Below are positions 8,957 to 18,668 of a DNA stretch of 64,000 bases, one piece after another; positions within the stretch are counted from its first letter, which is position 1; each line of letters starts with the position of its first letter. The translations under genes and the position numbers were made by a program. Below the pieces are notes generated by a model. The model saw only the letters and a program-made list of their open reading frames with translations, did not search any database and was not told the DNA's origin. The DNA is from Aquibium oceanicum. Lineage in GTDB: Bacteria; Pseudomonadota; Alphaproteobacteria; Rhizobiales; Rhizobiaceae. Location of the stretch: positions 682,001-746,000 of the forward strand of contig NZ_CP018171.1 in the NCBI RefSeq assembly GCF_001889605.1. Reading direction: 5' to 3'.

Positions 8957-9007
8957 TCTTCTGTGGAGCGCCGGTCGCGGGGTTCCAGAAAACGAGCGCC
9001 GGCTTGG

Positions 9008-11698
9008 TCAGGACGCGCGACGCCAGCGACAGCTCTCGACGAATTCCACGAGTTCCCTGGACGGCAGCGGACGTGCGAACGCGTAACCCTGCAGCGCGTC
9101 GCAGCCGAGCTTGTTCAGGATGCGTGCATGCTCCATCGTTTCCACGCCCTCGGCCAGGACCTGGATGCCGAGCGACTTGCCGATTTCGATGATCGAGCCG
9201 ACCAGCTGGCACTGCGCCCGGGACTGGGAGATGGGCATCACGAGCTGCCGGTCGATCTTGAGGCGGCTGGGTTTGAGCTTCATCAGGCTGACGATCGAAG
9301 CGTAGCCGGTGCCGAAATCGTCGATCTCGATGTCGATCCCCAGTTCCTTGATGAGGTCGACGTTCCAGGCGACCAGTTCGTCCTGCTCGTCCAGGAAGAT
9401 CGATTCCACCAGCTCGAAGGAAATGCGCCCGGGTTCGATCGACAGCTCGCGCAGGCTGGTGACCAGTTCCTCGTCGTGCAGACGCCGCGCCGAGACGTTG
9501 ACCGAAGCCTTCGGGATCGCCAGCCCGGTGGCGTCCCATTCCTTCAGGTTGGTAAGCGTCTGTTCGAGGATGATGCGGTCGATGACGTCGACCACGTTGA
9601 GTTCCTCGGCGATCTTCATGAACGAAGCGGGCTGGAGAAGACCTTCAATTGGGTGTTCCCATCGCGCCAGCGCCTCGACGCCGATGACTTCCTGGCTTTC
9701 GGCATCGAACTGCGGCTGGTAATGGGCGACGAACTGGCCCTGCTCGATCCCCGACAGAATGTCGTCGGCGATGCGCTTGGTGGTGACGATTTCGGTGCGC
9801 AGTGCGTCATTGAAGAACTGGTAGCGGTTCCGCCCGCGGCTCTTCGCCCGGTAAAGGGCGATATCGGCATGCACCAGAAGCTGCGTCGGGTTGGCATCCA
9901 CGTCGGTGTCGCTGGCGATGCCGATGCTGACGCCGAACCGGCATTCGTGGCTCTGGTAGGACACCGGGCGCTGGATTTCGCCAATGATGCGCTCGGCAAG
10001 ATCGGAGAGATAGGGGGTTCCGGCCTCCTCGTGCGACCAGGCGCGGCGGCAAACGATGACGAACTCGTCGCCGCCGACGCGCGCCACGAAGTCCCCGTCC
10101 CGAACGGAGTTTCTCAGCACTCTCGCGGCATGCACGAGCATGGCGTCGCCGGCCGCGTGCCCGAGCGTGTCGTTGATCTGCTTGAAGCGGTCGAGATCGA
10201 TGTGCAGCAGGCCGGCGGTCTCGCGTCCGGCCTCGAAGAGTTCGGCATGTTCGGCGAGCACGCCGTCCAGGTATCGGCGGTTCGGCAATCCCGTCAGCGC
10301 GTCGTGCAGCGCGGTGAACTCGATACGCTCCTTGGCCGCTTCCAGCTCCCGGTTGCGTGCTTCGGTGAGGGTGTTGGCGCGCTTGAGTTCCTCGTTCAGC
10401 GCGACGTCGGCCGACACGTCCCAGTTTACCCCGACGATGCGGGCGGGTTCCCCGAAATCCCGGTAGACCGCGCCGATCGCGCGTATGTGATGGACGTCGC
10501 CGTTCGGCAGGGCGAGGCGATATTCCGACAGGTATTTCCCGCTGCCCTCGAGTGCAGTACGGAACTCCTCCTGGGCCCGCCCGGCGTCTTCGGGATGCAG
10601 TCTTTGGGACCAGGACGCATAGTCGCGGGAACCCGCGTCCGCCGGATAGCCGTAGATTTCGTTCATACGGTCGTCCCAGAAGAGCTCGTTGGACTCGATG
10701 TCCAGTTCCCAGACGCCTACGCGCGAAGTGTCCAGCGCCAGCCGCAACCTGCGCGACAGGCGCGCGAGCTGCATTTCGCGGCGGTGAAGTTCGCCGATGT
10801 GCAACTGCCGCTCTTCCATGAGGCGACCGCTGGCGAAGATCGGAACGAGGATGAAGGCGCCTCCGATGAACATGACGGCGCGGAGCCACCACACGTTCGG
10901 CGGCGAGGATTTCCAGCCGCCTTTCGGGATCGCGGCCATTCGCCACCCGCCAGACGGTAGTTGCACGTCGAGTTCCACCGGATCGTCCTGCGCGACGTCC
11001 TCGCGGCCGAAGAACCGCGTTCCGTCGGCGCCGAGAGCATCCGTGCCGGTGATGGCGATGTCGATCCCGAGTCCCGACGCATAGAGGCCGCTGTCGGCGT
11101 AGAGCCGCGGGACGTCGATGACGGCCGACACGATGCCCCAGAAATGCCCGTGGTTCGGCTCGTCGACGAAGACCGGGAAGCGGGCGACCAAACCCTTCCC
11201 GCCCTGCACGAGATCGAGAGGACCGGCGAGCACGAGTTCGCCCGTGTCGCGGGCGCGGAATGCGGCTTGGCGCTGCGCTTCCGATGTCGTGTAGTCGAGC
11301 CCGATCGCCTGCTCGTTGCCTTCGATCGGATACATCATAGAGACGACCAGATCGGGGGCGGCGGCGATGTTGCGCAATTGCGTCCGTTCCGCCATGAGCT
11401 TTGCGGCCAGCAGCGAGAATTCCTGCTGGCCGATGTCGGGGTTGGCCGAGATGGTCGCCACGAGCCCGCGCACCAGCTGCACGTTCCCGTTTATGTTGCC
11501 CTCGAGCCGGGCGCGAACGAGGCTGGCTTCGTTGTAGACCTTGGCGCGGAGTTCGCGCTCGAACACCTGCTGGTTCTGATATTCCGCCACGATGCCGGCG
11601 GCGATGATCACGACGAACGCCGTCGCAGCGGTCGCATTCGCCGGACGGCGGATCAGGGCCGACAATCTCGAAACGAACGCTCGGAACGCTGAAAACAA
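9008..11698 (-). CDS. CHASE-PAS-GGDEF-EAL c-di-GMP turnover protein
   Basis: Membrane sensor that should both make and degrade cyclic di-GMP. Taking the TTG at 11698 (AGGAGAAGG upstream) it has 896 residues; a GTG at 11740 without a clear ribosome site would give 910. In order: TM helix (22-38), periplasmic CHASE sensor (about 61-250), second TM (271-289), PAS (316-426), GGDEF domain and EAL domain. The cyclase motif GGDEF (542-546) is intact and preceded at the correct five-residue distance by an RDGD inhibitory site (533-536). The phosphodiesterase EAL (675-677) and DDFGTG (793-798) are intact too, so neither domain looks degenerate. It stands alone, convergent with mobA. Confidence 0.93.
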   Translation of the reverse strand: MFSAFRAFVSRLSALIRRPANATAATAFVVIIAAGIVAEYQNQQVFERELRAKVYNEASLVRARLEGNINGNVQLVRGLVATISANPDIGQQEFSLLAAKLMAERTQLRNIAAAPDLVVSMMYPIEGNEQAIGLDYTTSEAQRQAAFRARDTGELVLAGPLDLVQGGKGLVARFPVFVDEPNHGHFWGIVSAVIDVPRLYADSGLYASGLGIDIAITGTDALGADGTRFFGREDVAQDDPVELDVQLPSGGWRMAAIPKGGWKSSPPNVWWLRAVMFIGGAFILVPIFASGRLMEERQLHIGELHRREMQLARLSRRLRLALDTSRVGVWELDIESNELFWDDRMNEIYGYPADAGSRDYASWSQRLHPEDAGRAQEEFRTALEGSGKYLSEYRLALPNGDVHHIRAIGAVYRDFGEPARIVGVNWDVSADVALNEELKRANTLTEARNRELEAAKERIEFTALHDALTGLPNRRYLDGVLAEHAELFEAGRETAGLLHIDLDRFKQINDTLGHAAGDAMLVHAARVLRNSVRDGDFVARVGGDEFVIVCRRAWSHEEAGTPYLSDLAERIIGEIQRPVSYQSHECRFGVSIGIASDTDVDANPTQLLVHADIALYRAKSRGRNRYQFFNDALRTEIVTTKRIADDILSGIEQGQFVAHYQPQFDAESQEVIGVEALARWEHPIEGLLQPASFMKIAEELNVVDVIDRIILEQTLTNLKEWDATGLAIPKASVNVSARRLHDEELVTSLRELSIEPGRISFELVESIFLDEQDELVAWNVDLIKELGIDIEIDDFGTGYASIVSLMKLKPSRLKIDRQLVMPISQSRAQCQLVGSIIEIGKSLGIQVLAEGVETMEHARILNKLGCDALQGYAFARPLPSRELVEFVESCRWRRAS

Positions 11699-11786
11699 AA
11701 CTCGGGAGCCTTCTCCTGTCCAAGTATGCACGTTAGGCACGAGTGCTTAAATTTGCCTTAGGGGATGAGATTCCCGCCGGGGAGCA

Positions 11787-12458
11787 CTATCCGGTGCTCT
11801 CGACGTCCGGGCTCTGCTCCATTTCCCGCGGCCGGATGCAGACCACCAGGATGCGGGCGTCTTGCGGTCCCGCCGAGGCGTAGAGGTGGCCACGGCTGGA
11901 GTCGAAATAGAGGCTTTCGCCCTTTCCGAGGGTAACCGGAGAGCGGTCTTCCAGATGTACCGTGACGCGCCCCTCCAGCACGATCAGGAATTCCTCGCCG
12001 GCGTGGCTGACGAAGCGGTCGAAGCGCATGCGCTCGAAGGGCTGCAGCGTGCCCAGCATCGGCGTCATCGCCTTGCCTCTCAACTCCGGAAACAGCATTT
12101 CGTAGGAGTAGTTCTCCGTCACGTGGAGCCGGTATTCGTCCTCGCGCGCGATTGCGACCGCGCCCGGGCGGAACCGGGATCCGTGTTCGGAAAAGAGCTC
12201 CATCAGGTCGATACCGAGCCCGTCGGCCAGCTCGCTGAACCGGTCGTAGGTCAGGGCCATCAGCCCGCGCTCGACCTTGGATACGGTCGAGACCGCGAGC
12301 CCCGAAAGCCGCGCGACGTCGCTCAGCGTCAGGCCGCGGCTGCGCCGAAGCTGCCGCAACCTTTCACCCATGCGCACGCGCCGGTCCGCAGCATCCGTGC
12401 GTCGTGAAACCTGCTGATCCATCCGCTCAAGGTACGGAGGGCGGTATCGTTCGTCCAC
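11787..12458 (-). CDS. XRE-family regulator with C-terminal cupin domain
   Basis: A 223-residue regulator with a helix-turn-helix at about 30-85 (LTLSDVARLSGLAVSTVSKVERG) and a cupin beta-barrel at about 145-215 (SHAGEEFLIVLEGRVTVHLE) that should bind a small ligand. Proteins of this build commonly control a neighbouring amine or amino-acid catabolic gene, and here a FAD amine/amino-acid oxidase is divergently transcribed from the same 60-bp region. The start is uncertain: GTG 12458 or ATG 12422. Neither has a strong ribosome site. Confidence 0.88.
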   Translation of the reverse strand: MDERYRPPYLERMDQQVSRRTDAADRRVRMGERLRQLRRSRGLTLSDVARLSGLAVSTVSKVERGLMALTYDRFSELADGLGIDLMELFSEHGSRFRPGAVAIAREDEYRLHVTENYSYEMLFPELRGKAMTPMLGTLQPFERMRFDRFVSHAGEEFLIVLEGRVTVHLEDRSPVTLGKGESLYFDSSRGHLYASAGPQDARILVVCIRPREMEQSPDVESTG

Positions 12459-12461
12459 CTC

Positions 12462-12479
12462 ATTTTCCGATCGGAAAAT
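12462..12479. promoter_or_regulatory. Perfect 18-bp palindrome, likely operator of the XRE-cupin regulator
   Basis: ATTTTCCGATCGGAAAAT is an exact palindrome, AT-rich at both ends within GC-rich surroundings. It lies immediately upstream of the regulator start and 40 bp before the divergent oxidase gene. A dimeric helix-turn-helix protein bound here could control both genes. Binding itself is inferred. Confidence 0.65.
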
Positions 12480-12518
12480 CTCTGCTAGTGCTCAGTTCTC
12501 AACCGGGGAGTTCGGCCA

Positions 12519-13658
12519 TTGGCGGCGGCATCTGTCGAAACATGCGACATTCTCGTCATCGGAGCTGGGATGGCCGGGGCTTCGGTGGCTTCCGAACTGG
12601 CCGGGACGTATCGCGTGCTGCTCGCCGAGCGCGAGGGCCAGCCCGGATATCACACGACCGGACGCTCCGCCGCGCTGTTTTCGGAGACCTACGGTCCGCC
12701 GCAGATCAGGGCTCTGTCGCGAGCTTCCAGGGCGTTCTTCGACGGTCCGCCGACCGGTTTCGCGGCCGCCCCGATCCTGTCGCCGCGCGGCGTGCTGACG
12801 GTCGCTCGCCCCGATCAGATCGAGGCACTGGAACGGGAACTCGCCACCTTTCCGGTCGGCGAAAAGATCCGCCGCGTTTCTCCCGCCGAGGCATCAGCGC
12901 TGATGCCCTTGATGCGCGACGGCTACGTCGCCGGGGCGATCCACGACACCAGCGCGCGTGACATCGACGTCCATGCGCTGCACCAGGGTTATCTTCGCCA
13001 GTTCCGCGCGGCGGGCGGACGGCTGGAGACCGGCGCGGAAATCCTCGGCATCGAACGGGACGGGGCGACCTGGCGCATCCGGACGTCGAACCTCGAGATA
13101 CGCGCCGCTATCGTCGTGAACGCCGCGGGCGCCTGGGCCGACGAGATCGGCGTGATGGCAGGCGCCAACAGGATCGGGCTCGTTCCGAAGCGCCGCACCG
13201 CCCTCATCATCGCCGCGCCGGATGGCGTCCAGATCGGCCCTTGGCCGATGGTCGTGGATGTGGACGAGGAATTCTATCTCAAGCCGGACGCGGGACGCTT
13301 CCTGATATCGCCGGCCGACGAGACGCCGTCTGCGCCATGCGATGCCCAGCCGGAGGAGCTGGACGTGGCGATCTGCATCGACAGGATCGAGAAGGCGTTC
13401 GATTTCCCGGTTCAGCGCGTGGAGAACAAGTGGGCGGGCCTACGCAGCTTCGTGGCGGACAAAACGCCGGTGGCGGGATTCGAACCCGGCCTCCCGGGGT
13501 TCTTCTGGCTGGCCGGGCAGGGCGGCTACGGGATCCAGACCGCACCGGCCCTGTCGCGATTCGCCGCCGCGCTCGTCGCGGGGAAGAACCCGCCAGCCGA
13601 CATCATCGACGAGGGGGTAATCCCCACCGCTCTTTCGCCGGCGAGATTCCGGGCCTGA
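12519..13658 (+). CDS. FAD-dependent oxidoreductase of the D-amino-acid/glycine oxidase (DAO) family
   Basis: A 379-residue flavoenzyme that should oxidise the C-N bond of an amino acid or amine. The FAD-binding motif ILVIGAGMAGASVASELA lies at 11-28, followed by TTGRSAALFSETYG, and the C-terminal FAD-contacting WLAGQGGYGIQTAPA is present. It starts with TTG at 12519 behind GGGGAG. Its substrate is not evident: glycine, sarcosine, D-amino acids or 2-hydroxyglutarate-like acids fit the fold. The divergent XRE-cupin gene is the probable local regulator. Confidence 0.85.
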   Translation: MAAASVETCDILVIGAGMAGASVASELAGTYRVLLAEREGQPGYHTTGRSAALFSETYGPPQIRALSRASRAFFDGPPTGFAAAPILSPRGVLTVARPDQIEALERELATFPVGEKIRRVSPAEASALMPLMRDGYVAGAIHDTSARDIDVHALHQGYLRQFRAAGGRLETGAEILGIERDGATWRIRTSNLEIRAAIVVNAAGAWADEIGVMAGANRIGLVPKRRTALIIAAPDGVQIGPWPMVVDVDEEFYLKPDAGRFLISPADETPSAPCDAQPEELDVAICIDRIEKAFDFPVQRVENKWAGLRSFVADKTPVAGFEPGLPGFFWLAGQGGYGIQTAPALSRFAAALVAGKNPPADIIDEGVIPTALSPARFRA

Positions 13659-13803
13659 AAACGGCGTTCTGGGCAGTGTGCAATGCAACCAGGGTCGATC
13701 AGCCGCGCTTTGCCTTTGAAGCGAAACCGATTATGACATCGCTGACTTGCCTGGCCGGTTCGCGCCAGGCGACAACGGCCGAATTTTTGACGGGGATTTT
13801 CCG

Positions 13804-14781
13804 ATGGCGCTGATCGCATCCACGCCGAAGATGGTGACGGTTTTAGGAGGCTCCGGCTTCCTCGGCCGTCACGTGGTGCGGGCGCTGGCCAGGCGAGGAT
13901 ATCTCGTCCGCGTGGCCTGCCGCCGGCCGGATCTCGCGGGACATCTCCAGCCGCTTGGCAATGTCGGCCAGATCCAGCCCATCCAGGCCAATTTGCGCTA
14001 TCGCTGGTCCATCGAACGCGCGCTCGCCGAATCCGACTACGCCGTCAACTGCGTCGGCATCCTCGCCGAAAGCGGTCGCCAGACCTTCTCCGCGGTCCAG
14101 GATTTCGGCGCGCGGGCGATCGCCGAGGTCGCGCGTGCTAACGGGATCGGCATGACACAGGTATCGGCGATCGGGTCGGACCCTGTGTCCGAATCGGGCT
14201 ACGCGAGGACCAAGGCTGCCGGGGTGGCGGCGGTCATGGAAACGGTGCCGGATGCGGTCGTGCTGAGGCCGTCGATCATGTTCGGGCCGGAGGACAGCTT
14301 CTTCAACCGCTTCGCGGACATGGCGCGCTTCTCGCCCGCGCTTCCAATGATCGGCGGCGGACACACCAAATTCCAGCCGGTCTATGTCGGCGACGTGGCC
14401 GAGGCCGTGGCGCGCGCGGTGGACGGCAAGATCGCGGGTGGCAAGATATACGACCTCGGCGGGCCGGAGGTGCTCACCTTCCGCGAATGCATGGAACTGA
14501 TGCTGGAGGTGATCGAGCGCAAGCGCTACCTCCTCACCGTTCCCTGGTGGCTGGCGGACCTGCAGGCGAGCGTGCTCGAGGTGCTGCCCGGCGCGCTGCT
14601 GACCAGGGACCAGGTGAAGCAGCTGAAGGTCGACAATGTCGTATCGGAGGAGGCGATCCGGGATGGCCGGACGCTCGAGGGCATCGGCATCAGGCCGCAG
14701 TCGCTGGAGGCGATCCTGCCGACCTATCTGTGGCGCTATCGCCGCACCGGCCAGTACGTCACGGGCAGCGTGCAGAACTGA
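13804..14781 (+). CDS. NDUFA9-like NAD(P)-binding protein (complex I-associated atypical SDR)
   Basis: A 325-residue atypical short-chain dehydrogenase with the nucleotide motif GGSGFLG (15-21). It belongs to the group related to the 39-kDa NDUFA9 accessory subunit of respiratory complex I; in alphaproteobacteria it is usually a separate gene away from the nuo operon. The lack of a YxxxK catalytic pair in the usual place suggests a structural or cofactor-binding role. ATG 13804 follows GGGGA and is preferred over an earlier in-frame start at 13747. Convergent with uppP, 22 bp apart. Confidence 0.85.
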   Translation: MALIASTPKMVTVLGGSGFLGRHVVRALARRGYLVRVACRRPDLAGHLQPLGNVGQIQPIQANLRYRWSIERALAESDYAVNCVGILAESGRQTFSAVQDFGARAIAEVARANGIGMTQVSAIGSDPVSESGYARTKAAGVAAVMETVPDAVVLRPSIMFGPEDSFFNRFADMARFSPALPMIGGGHTKFQPVYVGDVAEAVARAVDGKIAGGKIYDLGGPEVLTFRECMELMLEVIERKRYLLTVPWWLADLQASVLEVLPGALLTRDQVKQLKVDNVVSEEAIRDGRTLEGIGIRPQSLEAILPTYLWRYRRTGQYVTGSVQN

Positions 14782-14803
14782 CGGGCCGGCCAGTGGGCCG
14801 TGA

Positions 14804-15610
14804 TCATCCCCAGATGAGCAGCGCGGCCATCCCGACCAGTCCGACCACGATGCGCCACCAGCCGAAGAGGCCGTAGCCGCGCCGCGAGACGAAGTCGAGC
14901 AGCGAGCGAACGACGAAGACGGCGACCACGAAGGACGCGATGAAGCCCACTGCGATGAGCATAGCGTCGTCCGGCGACAGGATGTTGCGGTTCTTGTAGA
15001 GGTCGTAGGCGAAGGCGCCCGCCATGGTCGGCATCGCCAAGAAGAAAGAAAACTCGGCCGCCGAGCGCTTGTCGGTTCCCATCAGCAGGGCGCCGACGAT
15101 CGTCGCGCCGGAGCGCGACGTTCCGGGGATCATCGCGAGGCACTGGAACAGGCCAATTTTCAGGCAGAGCCCGAGCGGATAGTCCATGACGTCGCGATAG
15201 ACCGGCTCCCGCTGCCAGCTGTCGACCCAAAGGAGCACAACCCCGCCGAGGATCAGCATCACGCAGATCAGCATCGGCGTCTCGAACAATACGGTCTTGA
15301 TGAAGTCGTGCGCTATGACGCCGATGACGACGGCGGGAAAAAAGGCGACGAGAATCCCGAAAACGAAACGGCGCGTTCGCGGGTCGCGCGGGAAATCCAT
15401 CAGCAATTTCCACAGGCGCGTGAAGTAGACCGACAGGATCGCCAGGATCGCGCCGAGCTGGATCAGCACCTCGAATGCCTTGCCCGTCGATTCGAAACCG
15501 AGGAAGTGCCCGGCAAGCAGGATATGGCCGGTCGAGGACACCGGAATGAATTCGGTGAGACCCTCCAGAAGCCCGAGCAGGAGAGCTTCCACGATGCTTT
15601 GCTGTTCCAT
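14804..15610 (-). CDS. uppP: Undecaprenyl-diphosphatase UppP (BacA)
   Basis: Inner-membrane enzyme that dephosphorylates undecaprenyl pyrophosphate so the lipid carrier can be reused for peptidoglycan and polysaccharide synthesis; extra copies give bacitracin resistance. 268 residues with about eight TM helices. Both catalytic blocks are present: [14 protein letters not shown] (16-29) and PGTSRSGAT (162-170) with its essential arginine. The frame stays open far upstream of ATG 15610, but that part overlaps the GST gene and is not coding. Confidence 0.96.
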   Translation of the reverse strand: MEQQSIVEALLLGLLEGLTEFIPVSSTGHILLAGHFLGFESTGKAFEVLIQLGAILAILSVYFTRLWKLLMDFPRDPRTRRFVFGILVAFFPAVVIGVIAHDFIKTVLFETPMLICVMLILGGVVLLWVDSWQREPVYRDVMDYPLGLCLKIGLFQCLAMIPGTSRSGATIVGALLMGTDKRSAAEFSFFLAMPTMAGAFAYDLYKNRNILSPDDAMLIAVGFIASFVVAVFVVRSLLDFVSRRGYGLFGWWRIVVGLVGMAALLIWG

Positions 15611-15784
15611 CCGGGTTTCCCGTTCGCGCCGCCGGCCAGGGGCGCATTGCTTGTCATGATGGCCAAGTGCCCCTATAGGTCTGCACCGCCTTCGTGCCGG
15701 GACGACCAGGGTGGCTTCGAGCGCCGCCGCGCTCATAGCGCCGCCGCCGCGAAAAGGCCACAGGGATGACCATTGTCCGGGACC

Positions 15785-16477
15785 ATGCTGACCCTTTTCC
15801 ACCATCCGCTCCTCGCCTCCTGCCGCTTCGTGCGGCTGTCGTTCGGCGAATTCGGCGAGGAACTGGCGCTGATCGAGGAAAAGCCCTGGATGCGGCGGAA
15901 GGAGTTCCTGGCGCTCAATCCGGCCGGAAGCCTGCCGGTTCTGCTGGCCGAAGGGGATACGCCGATCGTCGGAGCGAGCGTCATCGCCGAATACATCGAC
16001 GAGACGCGGGGGGCGCTGAAACGAGACAAGCGCCTGTTCGCCGAAGACCCGTTCCTGCGCGCAGAGGTGCGCCGGCTGGTCGAGTGGTATCTTGGCAAGA
16101 CCGATTCGGAGGTGACTCGGCATCTCGTGCGGGAGCGCGCGTTCAAGCCGATGATGTCGTCGATGCAGGGCGGCGGCTCGCCGGATTCGGCTGCAATCCG
16201 GGTGGCGCGCGGAAACCTGAAACCGCACCTCAAATACACCAACTGGCTTGCCGGAACCCGCCACTGGCTTGCGGGTTCGAAGTTGAGCTACGCCGATCTC
16301 GCGGCCGCGGCGGCCCTGTCTGTCCTCGACTATCTCGGCGAGATCGAGTGGCGCGACTATCCGGAGGCACGCGAATGGTACGTTCGCATCAAGTCTCGTC
16401 CGTCGTTCCGCCCGCTTCTGTCGGACCGGACGGCGGGGCTCTCTCCGGTATCGCATTACGCGGACCTGGATTTCTGA
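15785..16477 (+). CDS. Glutathione S-transferase family protein
   Basis: A 230-residue protein with an N-terminal thioredoxin-like domain ([19 protein letters not shown], then [13 protein letters not shown] and an ASVIAEYID glutathione-binding segment) and an all-helical C-terminal domain. The TTG at 15773 is an alternative start. Its stop codon shares one base with the queG start (TGATG), so the two are probably co-translated, although no functional link to queuosine is known. Substrate unknown. Confidence 0.88.
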   Translation: MLTLFHHPLLASCRFVRLSFGEFGEELALIEEKPWMRRKEFLALNPAGSLPVLLAEGDTPIVGASVIAEYIDETRGALKRDKRLFAEDPFLRAEVRRLVEWYLGKTDSEVTRHLVRERAFKPMMSSMQGGGSPDSAAIRVARGNLKPHLKYTNWLAGTRHWLAGSKLSYADLAAAAALSVLDYLGEIEWRDYPEAREWYVRIKSRPSFRPLLSDRTAGLSPVSHYADLDF

Positions 16478-17649
16478 TGTCTCCCACCGCCGCGCAGGCC
16501 GATACCGGCCGGCTGCGGGCCTTCATCGAGGGCGAGGCGGTGAAGGCGGGCTTCGACGTCGTTCGCATCACCCATCCCGCCGCCACGCCGCAAGCGGCCG
16601 GGCGCCTGTCGGAGTTCTTGGCGGAAGGCCGGCACGGATCGATGGACTGGCTGGCAGAGACGGCCGAACGGCGGGGCGCACCCGCACGGCTGTGGCCGGA
16701 CGCCAGGAGCGTCATCATGCTGGGGATGAACTACGGTCCCTCCCACGATCCGCTTTCGGTGCTGTCTGAGCGTTCCGCCGGGGCGGTATCGGTCTATGCG
16801 CAGAACCGGGACTATCACGACGTGATGAAGGGCCGACTGAAGCTCGTCGCCTCGAAGCTCGCCGCTCGCACGGGAGCGGACGTGAAGGTTTTCGTCGATA
16901 CCGCGCCCGTCATGGAAAAGCCGCTGGCGGAAGCGGCGGGTCTCGGCTGGCAGGGCAAGCACACCAACCTCGTGAGCCGCGACCTCGGATCCTGGCTGTT
17001 CCTCGGGTCGATCTTCACGACGGCGCAATTGCCGCCGGACGAGCCGGAGAAAGATCACTGCGGATCGTGCCGGGCTTGCCTGGACGTGTGTCCGACGGAC
17101 GCATTTCCCGCGCCCTACCAGCTCGACGCGCGCCGCTGCATCTCCTACCTGACGATCGAGAACAAGGGACCGATCCCGCACGAGTTTCGCGAGGCGATCG
17201 GCAACCGCATCTATGGCTGCGACGACTGCCTTGCCGTCTGCCCCTGGAACAAGTTCGCGCGGACCGCATCGGAGGCGAAGCTGGCGGGAAGGGACGATCG
17301 CAGGGCGCCGGCACTTGCCGATCTGCTCGAACTGGACGACGCGGCGTTCCGGCAGACGTTTTCCGGCTCACCCATCAAGCGGATCGGCCGCGACCGGTTC
17401 CTGCGCAACGTGCTGATTGCGGCCGGGAATTCCGGCGATGCGAGGCTGGCGGAAAGATGCGCAGAGTTGATGCGCGATGCGTCGGCGCTGGTGCGGGGCG
17501 CTGCGATATGGGCCTGCGGACGGCTGCTGGCGCCGGAGGAATTCGAACGACGTCATGTGGATCGCGTGACCGACCCGGAGGATGAGCGGGAATGGGAATG
17601 GGCAAGGCGGATGCGGGCGACCCGTCGGAGCGAGAGAGTGGACGCATGA
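16477..17649 (+). CDS. queG: Epoxyqueuosine reductase QueG
   Basis: Cobalamin- and iron-sulphur-dependent enzyme that reduces epoxyqueuosine to queuosine, the last step of tRNA wobble-base modification. 390 residues. The two ferredoxin-like clusters are visible as [12 protein letters not shown] (about 195-206) and CDDCLAVCP (about 248-256), each with the spacing needed for a [4Fe-4S] centre. The C-terminus has HEAT-like helices. ATG 16477 overlaps the GST stop; the frame is open much farther upstream but is not coding there. Confidence 0.95.
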   Translation: MSPTAAQADTGRLRAFIEGEAVKAGFDVVRITHPAATPQAAGRLSEFLAEGRHGSMDWLAETAERRGAPARLWPDARSVIMLGMNYGPSHDPLSVLSERSAGAVSVYAQNRDYHDVMKGRLKLVASKLAARTGADVKVFVDTAPVMEKPLAEAAGLGWQGKHTNLVSRDLGSWLFLGSIFTTAQLPPDEPEKDHCGSCRACLDVCPTDAFPAPYQLDARRCISYLTIENKGPIPHEFREAIGNRIYGCDDCLAVCPWNKFARTASEAKLAGRDDRRAPALADLLELDDAAFRQTFSGSPIKRIGRDRFLRNVLIAAGNSGDARLAERCAELMRDASALVRGAAIWACGRLLAPEEFERRHVDRVTDPEDEREWEWARRMRATRRSERVDA

Positions 17650-18524
17650 GGGTCTTCATTTTCGGTGCCGGCTACTCCGGAAAGGCCTTCGCTCGCCGGA
17701 TAAGGCACGAGGCCGAGTGGATCGCGGGAACCACACGGTCGGAGGAGAAGTTCGGCGAACTCTCGGATGCCGGCTTGAAGCCGCTGATCTTCGACGGCGA
17801 GAGCCTTTCCGGCGAGGCCGCAGACACGCTCGCCCGCACGACGCATCTGGTCGCATCGGCCGCGCCTGGCCGGCAGGGCGATCCGGTGCTGGCTGCCGCC
17901 GGCAGGAAGATCCGCCACGGCATGCCGGAATTGCGCTGGATCGGATACCTTTCGACGGTCGGGGTCTACGGCAATCATGACGGGGCAGTCGTTGGCGAGG
18001 AGGCGGAGTGCCGGCCGGGCTCCCAGCGGTCCGAAGCGCGTGTGGCGGCCGAGGCGGACTGGCTGACGCTGGGCGAGGAAACGGGCATTCCCGTCGCCGT
18101 GCTGCGCCTTTCCGGCATCTACGGTCCGGGCCGCAACGGGCTGGTGAACCTCTCGAAGGGCACGGCCAGGCGCGTCGTTCGCGAAGGCCAGGTTTTCAAC
18201 CGCATCCACGTCGAGGACATTGCCGGTGCGCTCGAGCATCTGGCTAAGAAGCGGTCGGGGGGCGTCTTCAACGTGACCGACGACGAGCCCTCGCCGCCCC
18301 AGGACGTGGTGACCTTCGCCGCCTCGCTGATGGGCGTGGAACCGCCGCCGGAAGTCACCTTCGAGGAAGCCGAGATGACGCCGATGGCGCGCAGCTTCTG
18401 GGGCGACAACAAACGGGTTTCGAACGCGAAGATCAGACGCAGCGGTTTCGATTTCGCCTTTCCCGACTATCGCGTGGCGCTGTCGCGCATGTGGGCGGAC
18501 GGAAGCTGGAAGGGAACGGACTGA
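17646..18524 (+). CDS. SDR-family NAD-dependent epimerase/dehydratase-like protein
   Basis: A 292-residue extended SDR with the nucleotide motif [12 protein letters not shown] (4-15). The family's conserved sugar-epimerase tyrosine region is not obvious. It resembles the YeeZ-type NAD(P)-binding proteins, whose function is not established. ATG 17646 overlaps the queG stop (ATGA), making a GST-queG-SDR operon. Confidence 0.8.
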   Translation: MRVFIFGAGYSGKAFARRIRHEAEWIAGTTRSEEKFGELSDAGLKPLIFDGESLSGEAADTLARTTHLVASAAPGRQGDPVLAAAGRKIRHGMPELRWIGYLSTVGVYGNHDGAVVGEEAECRPGSQRSEARVAAEADWLTLGEETGIPVAVLRLSGIYGPGRNGLVNLSKGTARRVVREGQVFNRIHVEDIAGALEHLAKKRSGGVFNVTDDEPSPPQDVVTFAASLMGVEPPPEVTFEEAEMTPMARSFWGDNKRVSNAKIRRSGFDFAFPDYRVALSRMWADGSWKGTD

Positions 18525-18580
18525 GCGGCGGACATTTCCCCGGCGCGGCTGGCGGGCACCGGCCTTCGCCGATAGTCTCG

Positions 18581-18614
18581 GCGATCGATTCGATCGCGGT
18601 TAACGTTCCGGTAA
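18581..18614 (+). promoter_or_regulatory. 17-bp inverted repeat followed by a CtrA-like half-match upstream of mepA
   Basis: GCGATCGA-T-TCGATCGC (18581-18597) is a perfect inverted repeat. Three bases later comes TTAA-N7-GTAA (18600-18614), which matches seven of eight bases of the TTAA-N7-TTAA box bound by the alphaproteobacterial cell-cycle regulator CtrA. It lies 55 bp before mepA, a peptidoglycan gene where cell-cycle control would be plausible. Prediction only. Confidence 0.35.
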
Positions 18615-18668
18615 CCAACGGGGACCGATCGTGGAGGTTCTGACCGGAGACAACGAGAAGGACCAGTC

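Noticed and set aside
8963..10960. 665-residue frame opposite the CHASE-GGDEF-EAL gene
   Set aside because: Antisense shadow rich in Arg, Asp, Gly and Val; the opposite strand encodes a full multidomain protein.
13747..13803. N-terminal extension of the NDUFA9-like protein
   Set aside because: The ribosome site and the conserved start of the nucleotide-binding fold favour ATG 13804.
15611..16456. Long N-terminal extension of UppP (550 residues in total)
   Set aside because: It overlaps the GST gene on the other strand and UppP proteins begin at the equivalent of ATG 15610.
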